Below, in pieces: positions 1 to 9,692 of a stretch of 64,000 nucleotides of DNA. Positions within the stretch are counted from its first letter, which is position 1; every line of letters begins with the position of its first letter. Position numbers and translations under genes: made by a program. Source of the DNA: Rhizobium sp. WYCCWR10014. Its GTDB lineage: Bacteria; Pseudomonadota; Alphaproteobacteria; Rhizobiales; Rhizobiaceae. Where the stretch lies: assembly GCF_001657485.1 (NCBI RefSeq), contig NZ_LXFU01000036.1, positions 51,832-115,831 on the forward strand. Direction: 5' to 3'. A model generated the notes under the pieces. That model was not told where the DNA came from and did no database searches. It was given only the letters and a program-made list of their open reading frames with translations.

Positions 1-2
1 CT

Positions 3-1334
3 AACGGCGTTTCGCTCTACCGTGCCATCTGGCGCTGGCATTTCTTTGCCGGGCTTCTCGTCATACCCTTCCTCCTCAATCTGGCCGTTACCGGATCGCT
101 CTATCTCTTCAAGGACGAGATCAACAGCACCTTCTTCGGCTACCGTTACAGCGTCCGGCCGGCTGGCGAAGCGCTGTCGGCGGAGCGGATCGCAGAGATC
201 GCCGCCTCCGCCGTGCCGGGCTCAACGGCGATATCCTACAAAGACCCGGTCCTGCCCGAGCGATCAGCCATCGTCACCCTCTCCAGCGATGCCGGCTCGA
301 TGCTGGTCTTCGTCAACCCCTATGACGGCAAGGTGCTCGATGTGGTCGGATCGACCGACGAGTTCAATTATGTCGTCAAGCGCATCCACAGCCTCGCCTA
401 TTTCGGTACCCTGACGAACCGGCTGATCGAAATTGCCGGCGGCTTTGCCATGGTGCTCGTGGTCACCGGCATCTATCTCTGGTGGCCGCGACGACAGACG
501 GGCGGCGTCATCAGCGTGCGGGGAACGCCCGGTCGCCGCGTTTTCTGGCGCGACCTGCATGCGGTGACCGGCGCCTTCGCCGGTGTCCTGATCTTCTTCC
601 TCGCGATATCAGGCATGCCGTGGTCGGGTTATTGGGGGGCGAACGCCAATACCTGGCTGACCGAACACGGGCTCGGCTATCCGGTGCAGCTCTGGGACGA
701 CGTGCCGAAGTCGCGAAAAGTCACCGAGGATATCCTTCCGAACAGTGGCTGGATCGTCGAGAAGGCGCCCGTTCCGCTTTCCGATATCGCCGCAGCGCAA
801 TCAGCCAGGCCAATCGGCCTCGACAAAGCCGTGGAGATCGCCAAACGGTTGGGCATGGCGCCGGGCTTCGACGTGGCGATCCCCTCCGACGAGACGGGCG
901 TCTATACCGCCTCGCTCTTTCCGGACAACCTTACCGACGAACGCACCCTCCATATCGATCAGTATTCCGGCAAACCCCTGATCGATATCGGCTTCGATCA
1001 ATATCCGTTCCTCGGCAAAGCAATCGAGTGGGGCATCAATGTCCACCAAGGACAGGAATGGGGGCGTTTCAACCAGTTGCTGATGCTCGCAACATGCCTC
1101 GCAATTGTGCTCAGCTGCGTGACCGCCGTCCTCATGTGGTGGAAACGGCGCCCGGCTGGCCGCCTCGGCGTGCCACCCATGCCGCCAAAGCCTTCGATCT
1201 ATTACGGCCTGTGGGTGATTGTCGGGATCTTCGCGGTTAGCTTCCCGATGAGCGGGCTGGCGATTGTCGCCATGATCGCCTTCGACCAGATCGTCGTGCG
1301 GTTCGTACCGTTGCTGAAACGCGTTCTCGCTTGA
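3..1334 (+). CDS. PepSY-associated transmembrane protein (5' end outside window)
   Basis: The reading frame is open from the first bases of the window, so the start codon lies upstream. The first visible segment (W-R-W-H-F-F-A-G-L then a hydrophobic helix ending A-V-T-G) is the usual N-terminal helix of the PepSY-TM family, also seen in iron and copper-related reductase-like membrane proteins. Further membrane helices lie at about nt 435-485, 565-625, 1075-1140 and 1205-1275, with PepSY-like periplasmic segments between them. A His-rich copper-uptake-associated protein follows after 13 nt, so the pair is probably one transcript with a metal-related role. The exact substrate cannot be told. 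Confidence 0.85.
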   Translation, partial: NGVSLYRAIWRWHFFAGLLVIPFLLNLAVTGSLYLFKDEINSTFFGYRYSVRPAGEALSAERIAEIAASAVPGSTAISYKDPVLPERSAIVTLSSDAGSMLVFVNPYDGKVLDVVGSTDEFNYVVKRIHSLAYFGTLTNRLIEIAGGFAMVLVVTGIYLWWPRRQTGGVISVRGTPGRRVFWRDLHAVTGAFAGVLIFFLAISGMPWSGYWGANANTWLTEHGLGYPVQLWDDVPKSRKVTEDILPNSGWIVEKAPVPLSDIAAAQSARPIGLDKAVEIAKRLGMAPGFDVAIPSDETGVYTASLFPDNLTDERTLHIDQYSGKPLIDIGFDQYPFLGKAIEWGINVHQGQEWGRFNQLLMLATCLAIVLSCVTAVLMWWKRRPAGRLGVPPMPPKPSIYYGLWVIVGIFAVSFPMSGLAIVAMIAFDQIVVRFVPLLKRVLA

Positions 1335-1347
1335 GGGAGGCCATCAG

Positions 1348-1803
1348 ATGAAGAAGATCATCGCTATTATTGCCGGCGTGCTGCTTGCTTCCATGGCATC
1401 TGCCGATGACGATCCGCAACAGGCGATCTCGGCAAGGCTGAAGGTGATGTTCGAACGGCCGGACAAGCCGCTCGATATCGCGCCGGTCGTCGTTCAAGCC
1501 GATTGGGCGATCGTCGGCTGGCGGCAGGACGGACGCGGCGGACGAGCCCTGATGAAGAAGTCGCATCACGGCTGGAGCATCTATCTCTGCAGCGGCGACA
1601 GCCTGAAGGATGCCCGGACGCTGGAGACGATCGGGCTTTCCGCAGATGACGCCGCCGGGCTGGCTGCGAAACTGAAGGATGCTGAGGCCGGCCTCGATTC
1701 TTCCGCGCTTGCGCTGTTCTCAAGCTTCGAGGGCACGGTGATGATGATGAACGAGGCTTCAAACGGCGCGGGTCATGCCGGCCATGAGGGTCACGCCCAG
1801 TGA
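1348..1803 (+). CDS. Copper uptake system-associated periplasmic protein
   Basis: A 151-residue protein with a signal peptide at residues 1-19 (M-K-K-I then a hydrophobic core ending A-S-A). Its short C-terminus is rich in His and Met, including H-A-G-H-E-G-H. The family is found beside PepSY membrane proteins and copper import genes in rhizobia, which fits the gene 13 nt upstream. The His/Met tail suggests copper binding; this is inferred and no enzymatic motif is visible. It ends 13 nt before the convergent phospholipase gene. Confidence 0.7.
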   Translation: MKKIIAIIAGVLLASMASADDDPQQAISARLKVMFERPDKPLDIAPVVVQADWAIVGWRQDGRGGRALMKKSHHGWSIYLCSGDSLKDARTLETIGLSADDAAGLAAKLKDAEAGLDSSALALFSSFEGTVMMMNEASNGAGHAGHEGHAQ

Positions 1804-1816
1804 AGCAAAGAAATAG

Positions 1817-2698
1817 CTAGCGCTTCAGCCGAGCCTCGATTTCCCGGTCAAGGGCGAATTTCAGGTCGTCCTTGACGCCGACGGACATGGCGAGGACTTC
1901 GCGGGCCTTGAGGAAATCCATGACGCCGGTGCGGCCGACGGTCGGGCGCAGGAAGATATGCGGCGGGCGAAGCTTCAGTTTCAGCGAGATCGCCGTCTGC
2001 ATCATCAGCTGGCCGGAGCCGAAAATGCTTTCCATGCGGTTCGGAATATGGGTGCCGTCGCCTTCCGGCGCGCCGACGACATCGATGCCGATGACGATGT
2101 CGGCAAGATCCATCAGGCATTCATAGGGCACCGGATTGCTGATGCCGCCGTCGATCATCACGCGGTCGCGCAGGCGCACCGGCATGAAGACGGCGGGGAT
2201 GGCGGACGAGGCTGCGAGTGCGGGAAACAGCTCGCCCTGCTCGATGATGACTTCGCACTGCCCGTAATAATCCGTGGTGATCACCTTCATCGGCACCAGC
2301 AGGTCCTCGAAGCGGGCCGGCAGTTCGGACGGCAGGAAAGCTTTCAGGATCCGCTCCAGATTGAACTGGCCGATGCGGATACCTTTGGCCACCGCATCGC
2401 GCACCGTCGCCGGCCTCAGGCCCCATATGCGGGCGACGACCGCCGTCTTATTGCCGACGGTCGTCAGCGCATGTTCGCGGATTTCGGCGCCGGACATGCC
2501 GGCAGCCATACCGGCGCCCATGATCGCGCCCATCGACGAGCCCGATACCGCCACCGGGCGGATGCCGAGTTCATCCAGCGTCTCGATGATGTGGATATGA
2601 GAAAGCCCGCGCGCGCCGCCGCCGCCGAAAGCGACCGCAACCGTTGGCAGATCGCTGATCGCGGGCAATTTCGGGCTGATGATCTCTGCCTGCTGCAC
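1817..2698 (-). CDS. Patatin-like phospholipase (RssA/YchK-type serine hydrolase)
   Basis: A 293-residue patatin-fold hydrolase. It has the glycine-rich oxyanion loop G-G-G-G-A-R-G (residues 25-31), the nucleophile elbow G-S-S-M-G with Ser55, and the D-G-G motif with Asp183, so the Ser-Asp dyad is complete. There is no signal peptide, so it probably acts in the cytoplasm or on the inner membrane face. The substrate is unknown. The chosen start is GTG, 12 nt downstream of rsmD, which places it last in a three-gene minus-strand unit with the pseudouridine synthase and rsmD. Confidence 0.88.
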   Translation of the reverse strand: MQQAEIISPKLPAISDLPTVAVAFGGGGARGLSHIHIIETLDELGIRPVAVSGSSMGAIMGAGMAAGMSGAEIREHALTTVGNKTAVVARIWGLRPATVRDAVAKGIRIGQFNLERILKAFLPSELPARFEDLLVPMKVITTDYYGQCEVIIEQGELFPALAASSAIPAVFMPVRLRDRVMIDGGISNPVPYECLMDLADIVIGIDVVGAPEGDGTHIPNRMESIFGSGQLMMQTAISLKLKLRPPHIFLRPTVGRTGVMDFLKAREVLAMSVGVKDDLKFALDREIEARLKR

Positions 2699-2710
2699 GC
2701 CCGCCCCCGC

Positions 2711-3271
2711 TTATTGCGGCTGATATCGGAAGAAATGCACCCTCGTATCGCCAAAGATGCGGCTTTCGAGGAAAACATAGGAAGGATGGACGGAAACGAC
2801 AACATCGGCGCGCTCTTCGAGCACCGCGATTGCGCCAGGCCGCAGCCAGCCGCCTTCGGCCGCCGCCGCCATCGCCTTCTCACCGAGACCCTTGCCATAG
2901 GGCGGATCGGCGAAGAGCACGTCGAAGGCTTCGAGATTGCCGACGCTGCCGAGATCGGTCGCATCCCGGCGCAGGATGCGCGTGCGGCCATGCAGGCCAA
3001 GCGCATCGATGTTCTCCCAGAGCAGCGCCCTGCCCTCGACGCTGTTTTCGACGAAGAGCGCATGGCGACAGCCGCGTGAAACCGCTTCGAGGCCGACGGC
3101 GCCGGTTCCGGCAAAGAGGTCGAGAATCCGGGTGCCGTCGACACATTCCGGATAGGCATGGCTCAATATATTGAACAGGCTCTCGCGCGTCCGGTCGGCA
3201 GTCGGCCGGATCTCGTTGGATTTTGGCACGGCGAGAGGCCGTCCGCGAAACTCACCGCCGACGATCCGCAC
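2711..3271 (-). CDS. rsmD: 16S rRNA (guanine(966)-N(2))-methyltransferase
   Basis: A 186-residue Rossmann-fold methyltransferase that modifies G966 of 16S rRNA using SAM. The SAM-binding motif D-L-F-A-G-T-G sits at residues 51-57 and the catalytic D-P-P-Y of N2/N6 methylases at 122-125. The N-terminal M-R-I-V-G-G-E-F-R-G is typical of RsmD. It overlaps the 3' end of the upstream pseudouridine synthase by 20 nt, so the two rRNA-modification genes are probably translationally coupled. Confidence 0.95.
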   Translation of the reverse strand: MRIVGGEFRGRPLAVPKSNEIRPTADRTRESLFNILSHAYPECVDGTRILDLFAGTGAVGLEAVSRGCRHALFVENSVEGRALLWENIDALGLHGRTRILRRDATDLGSVGNLEAFDVLFADPPYGKGLGEKAMAAAAEGGWLRPGAIAVLEERADVVVSVHPSYVFLESRIFGDTRVHFFRYQPQ

Positions 3272-5387
3272 CGCGCGTCATTCCTTTTCCTTTAGCACCA
3301 CCTCTGGACGGCCCGCTCGCAGGCCTGTCGCCGCCCGGCCGATCACCGCCCGGTTTGGCACCGCCCGGCTTGGCGCCTTTCGGCTTGCCGGAAAAACTCT
3401 TGGCCCCACCAGGCTTGGCCCCACCGGGCTTGGCCGCAAAGCCCTTGCCGCGCGGCCTGTCACCGGAAGGCCTGTCACCCGAGGGTTTGTCGCCGAACGA
3501 TCTTACGCCGCGCGGACGCTCGGAGCGGCCTTCGCCGGCAAAGCTTCTGGCTGCCCGCGGACGCTCATCACCGTCCTCGCGAGGCCTGCGATCGCCACGC
3601 GGCTTGTCGCCGAAAGGCCGGTCTCCACGCGAAGGACGATCACCGGAGGGGCGGTCGCCGCGCGGACGCTCCGAACGGCCCTCACCGGCAGAGCTTCTCG
3701 CGGCCCGAGGACGCTCGTCGCCATCCGCACGCGGCTTGCGATCGCCACGCGGCTTGTCGCCGAAAGGCCGGTCTCCACGCGAAGGACGATCACCGGAGGG
3801 GCGGTCGCCGCGCGGACGCTCCGAACGGCCCTCACCGGCAGAGCTTCTCGCGGCCCGAGGACGCTCGTCGCCATCCGTACGTGGCTTGCGATCACCACGC
3901 GGCTTGTCGCCGAAGGGCCGATCTCCACGCGAAGGACGATCACCGAACGGCCGTTCGCCGCGCGCCGGGCGGTCGCCGGAACCGCGGTCTTCGCGGGCGG
4001 GGCGATCACCAAAGCCGCGCTTGCGGCCAAACCCCTCGCCCTCATCCTTGCGATGGGGCTGCTCGCTCGAGCGGATCCACTCGCCATCCTCTTCGCGCAC
4101 GCGGTTCACCTGCGTACGCGGGCGATCTTCGATGCGATCGAAACCAGTGCCTTTTGCCGGCGACTGCTCGCCGCGCTTGCGTGCGGTCTGCGCATTCTTG
4201 GCGGCTTTCGCCGCGGCCTTTTCGCCGAGCGGCCGGGCGCCCGGCGCCATCCAGACATTGGCGCTGCGGCGCTGGCCGAGCGGCTGGGGGCGCTTTGGCC
4301 TTTCATCGTCCCGGCGCCCGCCATCGCGGCGGTCGTCCTCTTTGCGCGCCCCACCGTGGCGATCATCGCGCTTGGTGTCGAGACGGCTCAGCGCCCGTTC
4401 GCGCTTGTCCTCGTCACGGCGCGGACGCTCGCGCTTTTCCGGTGCTGCGGGCTCTGCCTCTTCCTCGGCAGCGACCGCCGCCGCATTGTAGATCGGCGCG
4501 TCGAAATTCGCCTTAGCTTCCTCGATGAGGCGCGGGCCGAGCTGGTCGCGGAGTGTGCGGCCGCGCACTTCGACGACATGGCCTTCCGGCAGGTCGCCGA
4601 GCTGGAACGGGCCATAGGAAATGCGGATCAGGCGATTGACGTCGAGGCCGAGCGCGCCGAGCACGTTCTTGATTTCGCGGTTCTTGCCCTCGCGAAGACC
4701 CATGGTGATCCAGACGTTCGAGCCTTGCGTGCGGTCGAGCGTCGCCTCGATCGAGCCGTAGAGCACGCCGTCGACAGCGATGCCGTCCTTCAGTTTGTCG
4801 AGCGCGTCCTGATCGATCTCGCCATGGGCGCGGACGCGGTAGCGCCGCAACCAACCGGTTGCCGGCAGCTCGAGCGCGCGGGCGAGACCACCGTCATTGG
4901 TCAAGAGCAGCAGGCCTTCGGTGTTGATGTCGAGGCGGCCGATCGACATGACGCGCGGCAGTTCTTCCGGCAGGTTGTCGAAGACGGTCGGCCGGCCTTC
5001 CGGATCGGCATTGGTGGTCACCAGGCCGGCGGGCTTGTGATAGAGCCACAGCCTGGTGCGCTCGATGCCGCGGATCGGCACGCCGTCGACTTCGATGCGA
5101 TCGGCGAGCGTGACGTTGACGACGGGGGTTTCGAGAACCCTGCCGTTCAGCGTCACACGGCCTTCCATGATCATGCGTTCGATGTCACGGCGGGAGGCGA
5201 CGCCGGCGCGCGCCATCACCTTGGAAATGCGTTCGGCCTTGGCCTCGCCATCGGTTTCGGCGGCGACCGCGCGTGCGGCCGCAGGCTTTGCCGGCTTCTC
5301 GCCGTCCGCCTTCGGGCCGGCTTTCGACCTGATATCCCGTGAAAGGGGCTTTGCGCCCGGGCGTTTTGGCTTGTCTTTGGGTGTCAT
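3252..5387 (-). CDS. rRNA pseudouridine synthase (RsuA/RluB family) with long basic repeat tail
   Basis: A 711-residue protein. Residues about 52-99 are an S4 RNA-binding domain. The catalytic domain follows, with G-R-L-D-I-N-T-E-G and Asp153 as the expected nucleophile, and ends near residue 290. The RluB/RsuA family is normally about 240-300 residues. The remaining roughly 400 residues are low-complexity Arg/Gly/Asp/Pro-rich sequence built from blocks such as G-D-R-P-S-R-G-D-R-P-F-G-D, including three in-frame 50-residue units. The tail is presumably disordered and may bind RNA. The target uridine (RluB, RluE, RluF or RsuA type) cannot be fixed, so no symbol is given. Confidence 0.92.
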   Translation of the reverse strand: MTPKDKPKRPGAKPLSRDIRSKAGPKADGEKPAKPAAARAVAAETDGEAKAERISKVMARAGVASRRDIERMIMEGRVTLNGRVLETPVVNVTLADRIEVDGVPIRGIERTRLWLYHKPAGLVTTNADPEGRPTVFDNLPEELPRVMSIGRLDINTEGLLLLTNDGGLARALELPATGWLRRYRVRAHGEIDQDALDKLKDGIAVDGVLYGSIEATLDRTQGSNVWITMGLREGKNREIKNVLGALGLDVNRLIRISYGPFQLGDLPEGHVVEVRGRTLRDQLGPRLIEEAKANFDAPIYNAAAVAAEEEAEPAAPEKRERPRRDEDKRERALSRLDTKRDDRHGGARKEDDRRDGGRRDDERPKRPQPLGQRRSANVWMAPGARPLGEKAAAKAAKNAQTARKRGEQSPAKGTGFDRIEDRPRTQVNRVREEDGEWIRSSEQPHRKDEGEGFGRKRGFGDRPAREDRGSGDRPARGERPFGDRPSRGDRPFGDKPRGDRKPRTDGDERPRAARSSAGEGRSERPRGDRPSGDRPSRGDRPFGDKPRGDRKPRADGDERPRAARSSAGEGRSERPRGDRPSGDRPSRGDRPFGDKPRGDRRPREDGDERPRAARSFAGEGRSERPRGVRSFGDKPSGDRPSGDRPRGKGFAAKPGGAKPGGAKSFSGKPKGAKPGGAKPGGDRPGGDRPASGPSRGGAKGKGMTRGADRRR
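3511..3960. repeat. Three tandem 150-bp in-frame repeats inside the pseudouridine synthase gene
   Basis: The phrase CGCGGACGCTC begins units at 3511, 3661 and 3811, giving a period of exactly 150 bp (50 codons). Units two and three differ at only a few positions; unit one is more diverged. Shorter related blocks continue on both sides to about 3300 and 4060. Because the period is a multiple of three, expansion or contraction keeps the reading frame. The units encode residues about 477-626 of the minus-strand protein. Confidence 0.93.
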
Positions 5388-5441
5388 TTGTTGTTTGCCT
5401 GCCTTTTGGGCCTGTCTATCAGGTCACGCATCTGCGGTTAA

Positions 5442-5915
5442 GTGGAAATTCTTGCGATCGTGAAGACAAATCGTTTCATGGAGATGGCGCTCGAAGAAGC
5501 GCGTGCCGCCGGAGAACGCGGCGAGGTGCCGATCGGCGCCGTCGTCGTTGTCGACAATATTGCCGTTTCACGCTCGGGAAACCGCACGCGCGAGCTCAAA
5601 GACGTCACCGCGCATGCCGAAATCGCCGCGATCCGGCTCGCCTGCGAAGCGCTCGGAGAGGAACGACTTATCGGCGCCGATCTCTATGTGACGCTTGAGC
5701 CTTGCACCATGTGCGCAGCAGCCATCTCGTTTGCGCGTATCCGCAGGCTCTATTACGGCGCCGAGGACCCGAAGGGCGGCGCCGTCGACAATGGCGTGCG
5801 ATTCTATGGGCAGCCGACCTGCCACCACGCGCCGGAAGTCTATTCCGGCTTCAACGAGGTCCAATCGGCCGATCTGTTGCGAAAGTTCTTTTCGCAAAGG
5901 AGAGAGACGCCGTAA
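5442..5915 (+). CDS. tadA: tRNA-specific adenosine deaminase
   Basis: A zinc deaminase that converts the wobble adenosine 34 of tRNA-Arg(ACG) to inosine. The zinc and proton-shuttle motif H-A-E (residues 58-60) and P-C-T-M-C (Cys88, Cys91) are intact. V-P-I-G-A-V-V-V near the N-terminus is also typical. The start used is GTG at 5442 (157 residues); ATG at 5478 is a reasonable alternative that keeps the whole domain. It is divergent from the pseudouridine synthase, with a 54-nt shared promoter region. Confidence 0.93.
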   Translation: MEILAIVKTNRFMEMALEEARAAGERGEVPIGAVVVVDNIAVSRSGNRTRELKDVTAHAEIAAIRLACEALGEERLIGADLYVTLEPCTMCAAAISFARIRRLYYGAEDPKGGAVDNGVRFYGQPTCHHAPEVYSGFNEVQSADLLRKFFSQRRETP

Positions 5916-5965
5916 TCCCAGCGCCGGTGCGCGGCGCCGTCATCCTTGCCGGCGCGCCGAAAAAG

Positions 5966-6595
5966 CTATTGCAGGAGGTTCCACCACTGCTTGCCGGTGT
6001 TGGCGACAGCTGCATCCTTCTTACGCTTCTTCTGCTTCTTGAGCTCGGGCTCGCCGACATCATCGAGCTTTGCCGGATCGTCGACAGTGCGGTAGCCGGG
6101 CGGCGGATCGGATATATAGCGGCGCTGATCGACATAGGAGCCCTTCTGCAGGGCACGGGCTTCACGATAGGCCTTGGTCTGGGCTTCCGTCGTGCGCCGG
6201 CCGCCTTCGATCGCAGAGCTGGCGAGCGGCGAGCGGTAATTCGGATTGTCCGAATTCGCGTCGGCTTCCGAAACGAGGCGAGCACGCGTCTCCTCCGGCG
6301 ATTCAAGCCATTGCGGATTGTCCTTGTTGGCGACCGTCTGCTGCGGCGCAACGAGGGTCTCTTTCTGAGCCTGTGCCGGCAGCACCAGCGTCGGGCGCGG
6401 CGTGTACTTGACGCCCTTGTTCTTCGGGTCCGGGCCGGTCAAAGACACGGACTGGCCGAGATCGTCGGTCAGCTGTTCCATGGCGGTCTTGTCGGTGCCG
6501 TAGGTCGGGCTGCTGGCACAACCGGACACCAGGGAGCATCCCGCCACTACAACAGACAGGCAGGCGCCCATACGGAACCAATGCGTTGCTAACAT
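5966..6595 (-). CDS. Hypothetical lipoprotein
   Basis: A 209-residue protein when started at ATG 6595. This start is preferred over upstream in-frame codons because it begins the signal peptide directly. The hydrophobic segment ends in a lipobox-like L-V-S-G-C (with an earlier V-A-G-C), suggesting lipidation and an envelope location. The mature part is polar with no motif recognised, and ends in a Lys-rich stretch followed by W-W-N-L-L-Q. It is convergent with tadA and lies downstream of ileS on the same strand. Function unknown. Confidence 0.75.
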   Translation of the reverse strand: MLATHWFRMGACLSVVVAGCSLVSGCASSPTYGTDKTAMEQLTDDLGQSVSLTGPDPKNKGVKYTPRPTLVLPAQAQKETLVAPQQTVANKDNPQWLESPEETRARLVSEADANSDNPNYRSPLASSAIEGGRRTTEAQTKAYREARALQKGSYVDQRRYISDPPPGYRTVDDPAKLDDVGEPELKKQKKRKKDAAVANTGKQWWNLLQ

Positions 6596-6687
6596 GAAAA
6601 CCCTTCCAGCCCTGCCGGTGCAATCGTCGCCCAACCGGACAACCGTCCCCCTGACGCAAAAATCCGGCCATTTTCAGGCAGCTTTTA

Positions 6688-6719
6688 CCGGATGAACCGC
6701 GAAAGCGCAATTCATCCGG
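6688..6719 (-). terminator. Possible stem-loop terminator after ileS
   Basis: A perfect 9-bp inverted repeat CCGGATGAA (6688-6696) / TTCATCCGG (6711-6719) lies just past the ileS stop codon. The sequence after it on the minus strand is not a strong T-run, so it may be a weak or Rho-assisted terminator. Confidence 0.45.
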
Positions 6720-6728
6720 CAATATTCT

Positions 6729-9692
6729 TCACTTGAGCGCGGCAAGTTCGCGAAGGGCAGCAGCGTCGCGGGCCGAAACATCGGGATATTCGGGATCGGA
6801 ACCGACATCCCTGGTGATGCGCCATGACCGAGCGCATTTTTCACCTTCGGCAAGCTTCGGCACGACGCTGACCTGCGGCACCTCGGCAAGGCGGAAAGCA
6901 TCCGCCGGGCCTTCGCCGGCCTTGATCTCGATTGCCGAGGTGATGCAGACCTCGGTGAAGTCCTGGCCTTCCAGCGCCTTCATCAGTTCCGGATCGGCGA
7001 TATGGACAAGCGGAGCCGCTTCCAGCGAGGAGCCGATGCGCTTGTCCTTGCGCTCGACTTCCAGGGCGCCGGTTACAACCGAACGCACGGCGCGGATCTT
7101 CTTCCACTTCTCGGCCAGGGCATCGTTGCGCCATTCCGTTGCGACCGGGGCAAACTGCTCCAGATGCACGGAAACGGCGGACGGGTTGCGCGACAGCCAG
7201 GCTTCCTCGGTGGTGAAGGGCAGCATCGGGGCAAGCCATGTCACCATGCAATCGAAGATCTGGCGGATGACGTGCAGGCTGGCGCGCCGGCGGAGACTCG
7301 ACGGCGCGTCGCAATAGAGCGCATCCTTGCGGACATCGAAATAGAAGGCCGAAAGCTCGACATTGGCGAAATCGATCAGCGCGCGGGCGATCTTCTTGAA
7401 GTCGAAGGCATCGTAGTTCTCGCGCACCAGCTCGTCGAGTTCGGCCAACCGATGCAGCATCAGCTGCTCCAATTCCGGCAGATCGGAAAGCGCGATCTCC
7501 TCGCCCTTGTCATGGGCGAGCGTGCCGAGCATCCAGCGGATGGTGTTTCGCAGCTTGCGATAGGCGTCGACATTGGTCTGGATGATCGTCTTGCCGACGC
7601 GCAGGTCGTCGGCATAATCCGAGGTCATCACCCAGAGGCGCAGGATATCGGCGCCGGCATCCTTCATCACTTCCTGTGGCGCTGTGACGTTGCCCTTCGA
7701 CTTCGACATCTTCTCGCCCTTCTCGTCCATGGTGAAACCATGGGTGAGGACGGCGTCGTAAGGCGCGCGGCCGCGGGTGGCAGCCGATTCCAGCAGCGAC
7801 GAATGGAACCAGCCGCGATGCTGGTCGGAACCCTCGAGATAAAGATCAGCCGGCCACTTCAGGTCCGGACGGTCTTCGAGCGTGAAGGTGTGCGTCGAGC
7901 CAGAGTCGAACCAGACGTCGAGGATATCCATGACCTGGGTCCAGCGGGAATGGTCGTGGTCATTGCCGAGGAAACGCTCCTTGGCGCCTTCAGCAAACCA
8001 GGCGTCGGCGCCCTCGTGTTCAAAGGCTTCGAGGATGCGGGCGTTGACGGCTTCATCGACGAGGACTTCGCCCTCATCGTCGGCGAAGACGGCGATCGGC
8101 ACGCCCCAGGCGCGCTGGCGCGAGAGCACCCAGTCCGGACGGCCCTCGATCATGGCGCGCAGGCGGTTCTGGCCGGCGGCGGGCACGAAGCGGGTGTCGT
8201 CGATTGCACTGAGCGCGCGCGAACGCAGCGTCGTGCCATCGGCAAGGGTCTTGTCCATATAGACGAACCATTGCGGCGTGTTGCGGAAGATGACCGGCTT
8301 CTTCGAGCGCCAGGAATGTGGATACTGGTGCTTCAGCCGGCCGCGGGCAAAGAGCGCGCCGCGGGCGATCAGTTCCCTGATGACGCGGTCGTTGGCATCG
8401 CCCTTCTTGCCGTTGTCGTCGATGACGCGGGCGCCCTCGAAGCCGGGGGCGTCTGATGTGTAGAAGCCGCCGTCGTCGACCGGGAACGGGATCTTGGTCT
8501 CGATGCCACGGGCCTCGAGTGTGCGGACCGCCGACATCCAGGCATCAAAGTCTTCGCGACCGTGGCTGGGTGCTGTGTGGACGAAGCCGGTGCCGGCGTC
8601 ATCGGTGACGTGGTCGCCATCGAGCAGCGGCACGAGGAATTCATAGCCGCCGTCGAGACCCTTGAAGGGATGGGCACAAGTGATAACGGCGAGTTCGTCC
8701 ACGGAAACATCGCGCAGGCGCTTGTACTGCAGCTTTGCTTTGGCAAAGGATTCCTCGGCCAGCTTATCGGCAAAGATCAGCTTCTCGCCAGGGCGTGGGC
8801 CAAAATCATTCTCCGCGGCCGCGACCTCATAAAGGCCATAGGAAACGCGTGAGGAATAGGAGATCGCACGGTTGCCAGGGATCGTCCAAGGCGTCGTCGT
8901 CCAGATGACAACTGAGGCATGATCGTCAGCAAGCGAATTCGGAGACATAGGGATGTCTTCAATCGGAGCCGGCTTACCCTTTGTTACCAGTAGATCGACG
9001 GGAGCAGGACCATCCACTACCGGGAATTTCACCCAGATCGTATCGCTCTCATAGTCCTGGTATTCGACTTCTGCCTCGGCCAGCGCGGTGCGCTCGACGA
9101 CCGACCACATGATCGGCTTGGAGCCGCGATAAAGCTGACCGCTTGCGGCGATCTTCAGGAGTTCGCCGGCGATGCGCGATTCCGCGTGGAAGTTCATCGT
9201 CGTATAGGGATTGTCGAAGTCACCCTCGATGCCGAGACGCTTGAATTCTTCCGCCTGAACCTTGATCCAGCCGGCGGCAAATTCACGGCATTCCCGGCGG
9301 AATTCGTTGACCGGGACCTCGTCCTTGTTCTTGCCCTTTTCGCGGTACTTTTCCTCGATCTTCCATTCGATCGGCAGGCCGTGGCAATCCCAGCCGGGCA
9401 CGTAATTGGCGTCGTAGCCGCGCATCTGGAACGAGCGGTTGATGACGTCCTTGAGGATCTTGTTCAGCGCGTGGCCGATATGGATGTTGCCATTGGCATA
9501 GGGCGGGCCGTCGTGAAGGACGAATTTCTCGCGGCCGGCGGCAGAGGCGCGCAGTTTCTTGTAGAGACCCATCTCCTGCCAGCGCTTGACGAGTTCCGGT
9601 TCCTTCTGCGGCAGGCCAGCGCGCATGGGGAAATCGGTCTCGGGCAAATAGAGGGTCTTCGAATAGTCGATCTTTTCGGCTGTGTCGGTCAT
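6729..9692 (-). CDS. ileS: Isoleucyl-tRNA synthetase
   Basis: A class I aminoacyl-tRNA synthetase of 987 residues. The nucleotide-binding motif H-I-G-H is at residues 71-74, within P-P-Y-A-N-G-N-I. The K-M-S-K-S loop follows G-E-K, and the tRNA-binding anticodon domain is complete. ATG 9692 (M-T-D-T-A-E-K) is chosen because the open frame upstream to 10205 reads as low-complexity, non-conserved sequence. The C-terminal end (E-K-C-A-R-S-W-R) keeps only one of the four Cys that bind zinc in the E. coli enzyme. The gene stands alone, with the toxin-antitoxin pair divergent upstream. Confidence 0.97.
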   Translation of the reverse strand: MTDTAEKIDYSKTLYLPETDFPMRAGLPQKEPELVKRWQEMGLYKKLRASAAGREKFVLHDGPPYANGNIHIGHALNKILKDVINRSFQMRGYDANYVPGWDCHGLPIEWKIEEKYREKGKNKDEVPVNEFRRECREFAAGWIKVQAEEFKRLGIEGDFDNPYTTMNFHAESRIAGELLKIAASGQLYRGSKPIMWSVVERTALAEAEVEYQDYESDTIWVKFPVVDGPAPVDLLVTKGKPAPIEDIPMSPNSLADDHASVVIWTTTPWTIPGNRAISYSSRVSYGLYEVAAAENDFGPRPGEKLIFADKLAEESFAKAKLQYKRLRDVSVDELAVITCAHPFKGLDGGYEFLVPLLDGDHVTDDAGTGFVHTAPSHGREDFDAWMSAVRTLEARGIETKIPFPVDDGGFYTSDAPGFEGARVIDDNGKKGDANDRVIRELIARGALFARGRLKHQYPHSWRSKKPVIFRNTPQWFVYMDKTLADGTTLRSRALSAIDDTRFVPAAGQNRLRAMIEGRPDWVLSRQRAWGVPIAVFADDEGEVLVDEAVNARILEAFEHEGADAWFAEGAKERFLGNDHDHSRWTQVMDILDVWFDSGSTHTFTLEDRPDLKWPADLYLEGSDQHRGWFHSSLLESAATRGRAPYDAVLTHGFTMDEKGEKMSKSKGNVTAPQEVMKDAGADILRLWVMTSDYADDLRVGKTIIQTNVDAYRKLRNTIRWMLGTLAHDKGEEIALSDLPELEQLMLHRLAELDELVRENYDAFDFKKIARALIDFANVELSAFYFDVRKDALYCDAPSSLRRRASLHVIRQIFDCMVTWLAPMLPFTTEEAWLSRNPSAVSVHLEQFAPVATEWRNDALAEKWKKIRAVRSVVTGALEVERKDKRIGSSLEAAPLVHIADPELMKALEGQDFTEVCITSAIEIKAGEGPADAFRLAEVPQVSVVPKLAEGEKCARSWRITRDVGSDPEYPDVSARDAAALRELAALK

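Noticed and set aside
3511..3960. Regular repeats that could suggest CRISPR
   Set aside because: The units are 150 bp with no unique spacers and are translated in frame as part of a protein.
3171..5342. A 723-codon open frame on the plus strand opposite the pseudouridine synthase
   Set aside because: It is antisense to a gene with clear catalytic motifs. The high GC and repeat structure keep several frames open, and its translation is repetitive Ala/Arg/Thr sequence with no domain.
7002..8456. Long plus-strand open frame opposite ileS
   Set aside because: It is antisense to conserved synthetase domains. No recognisable protein features or start signals.
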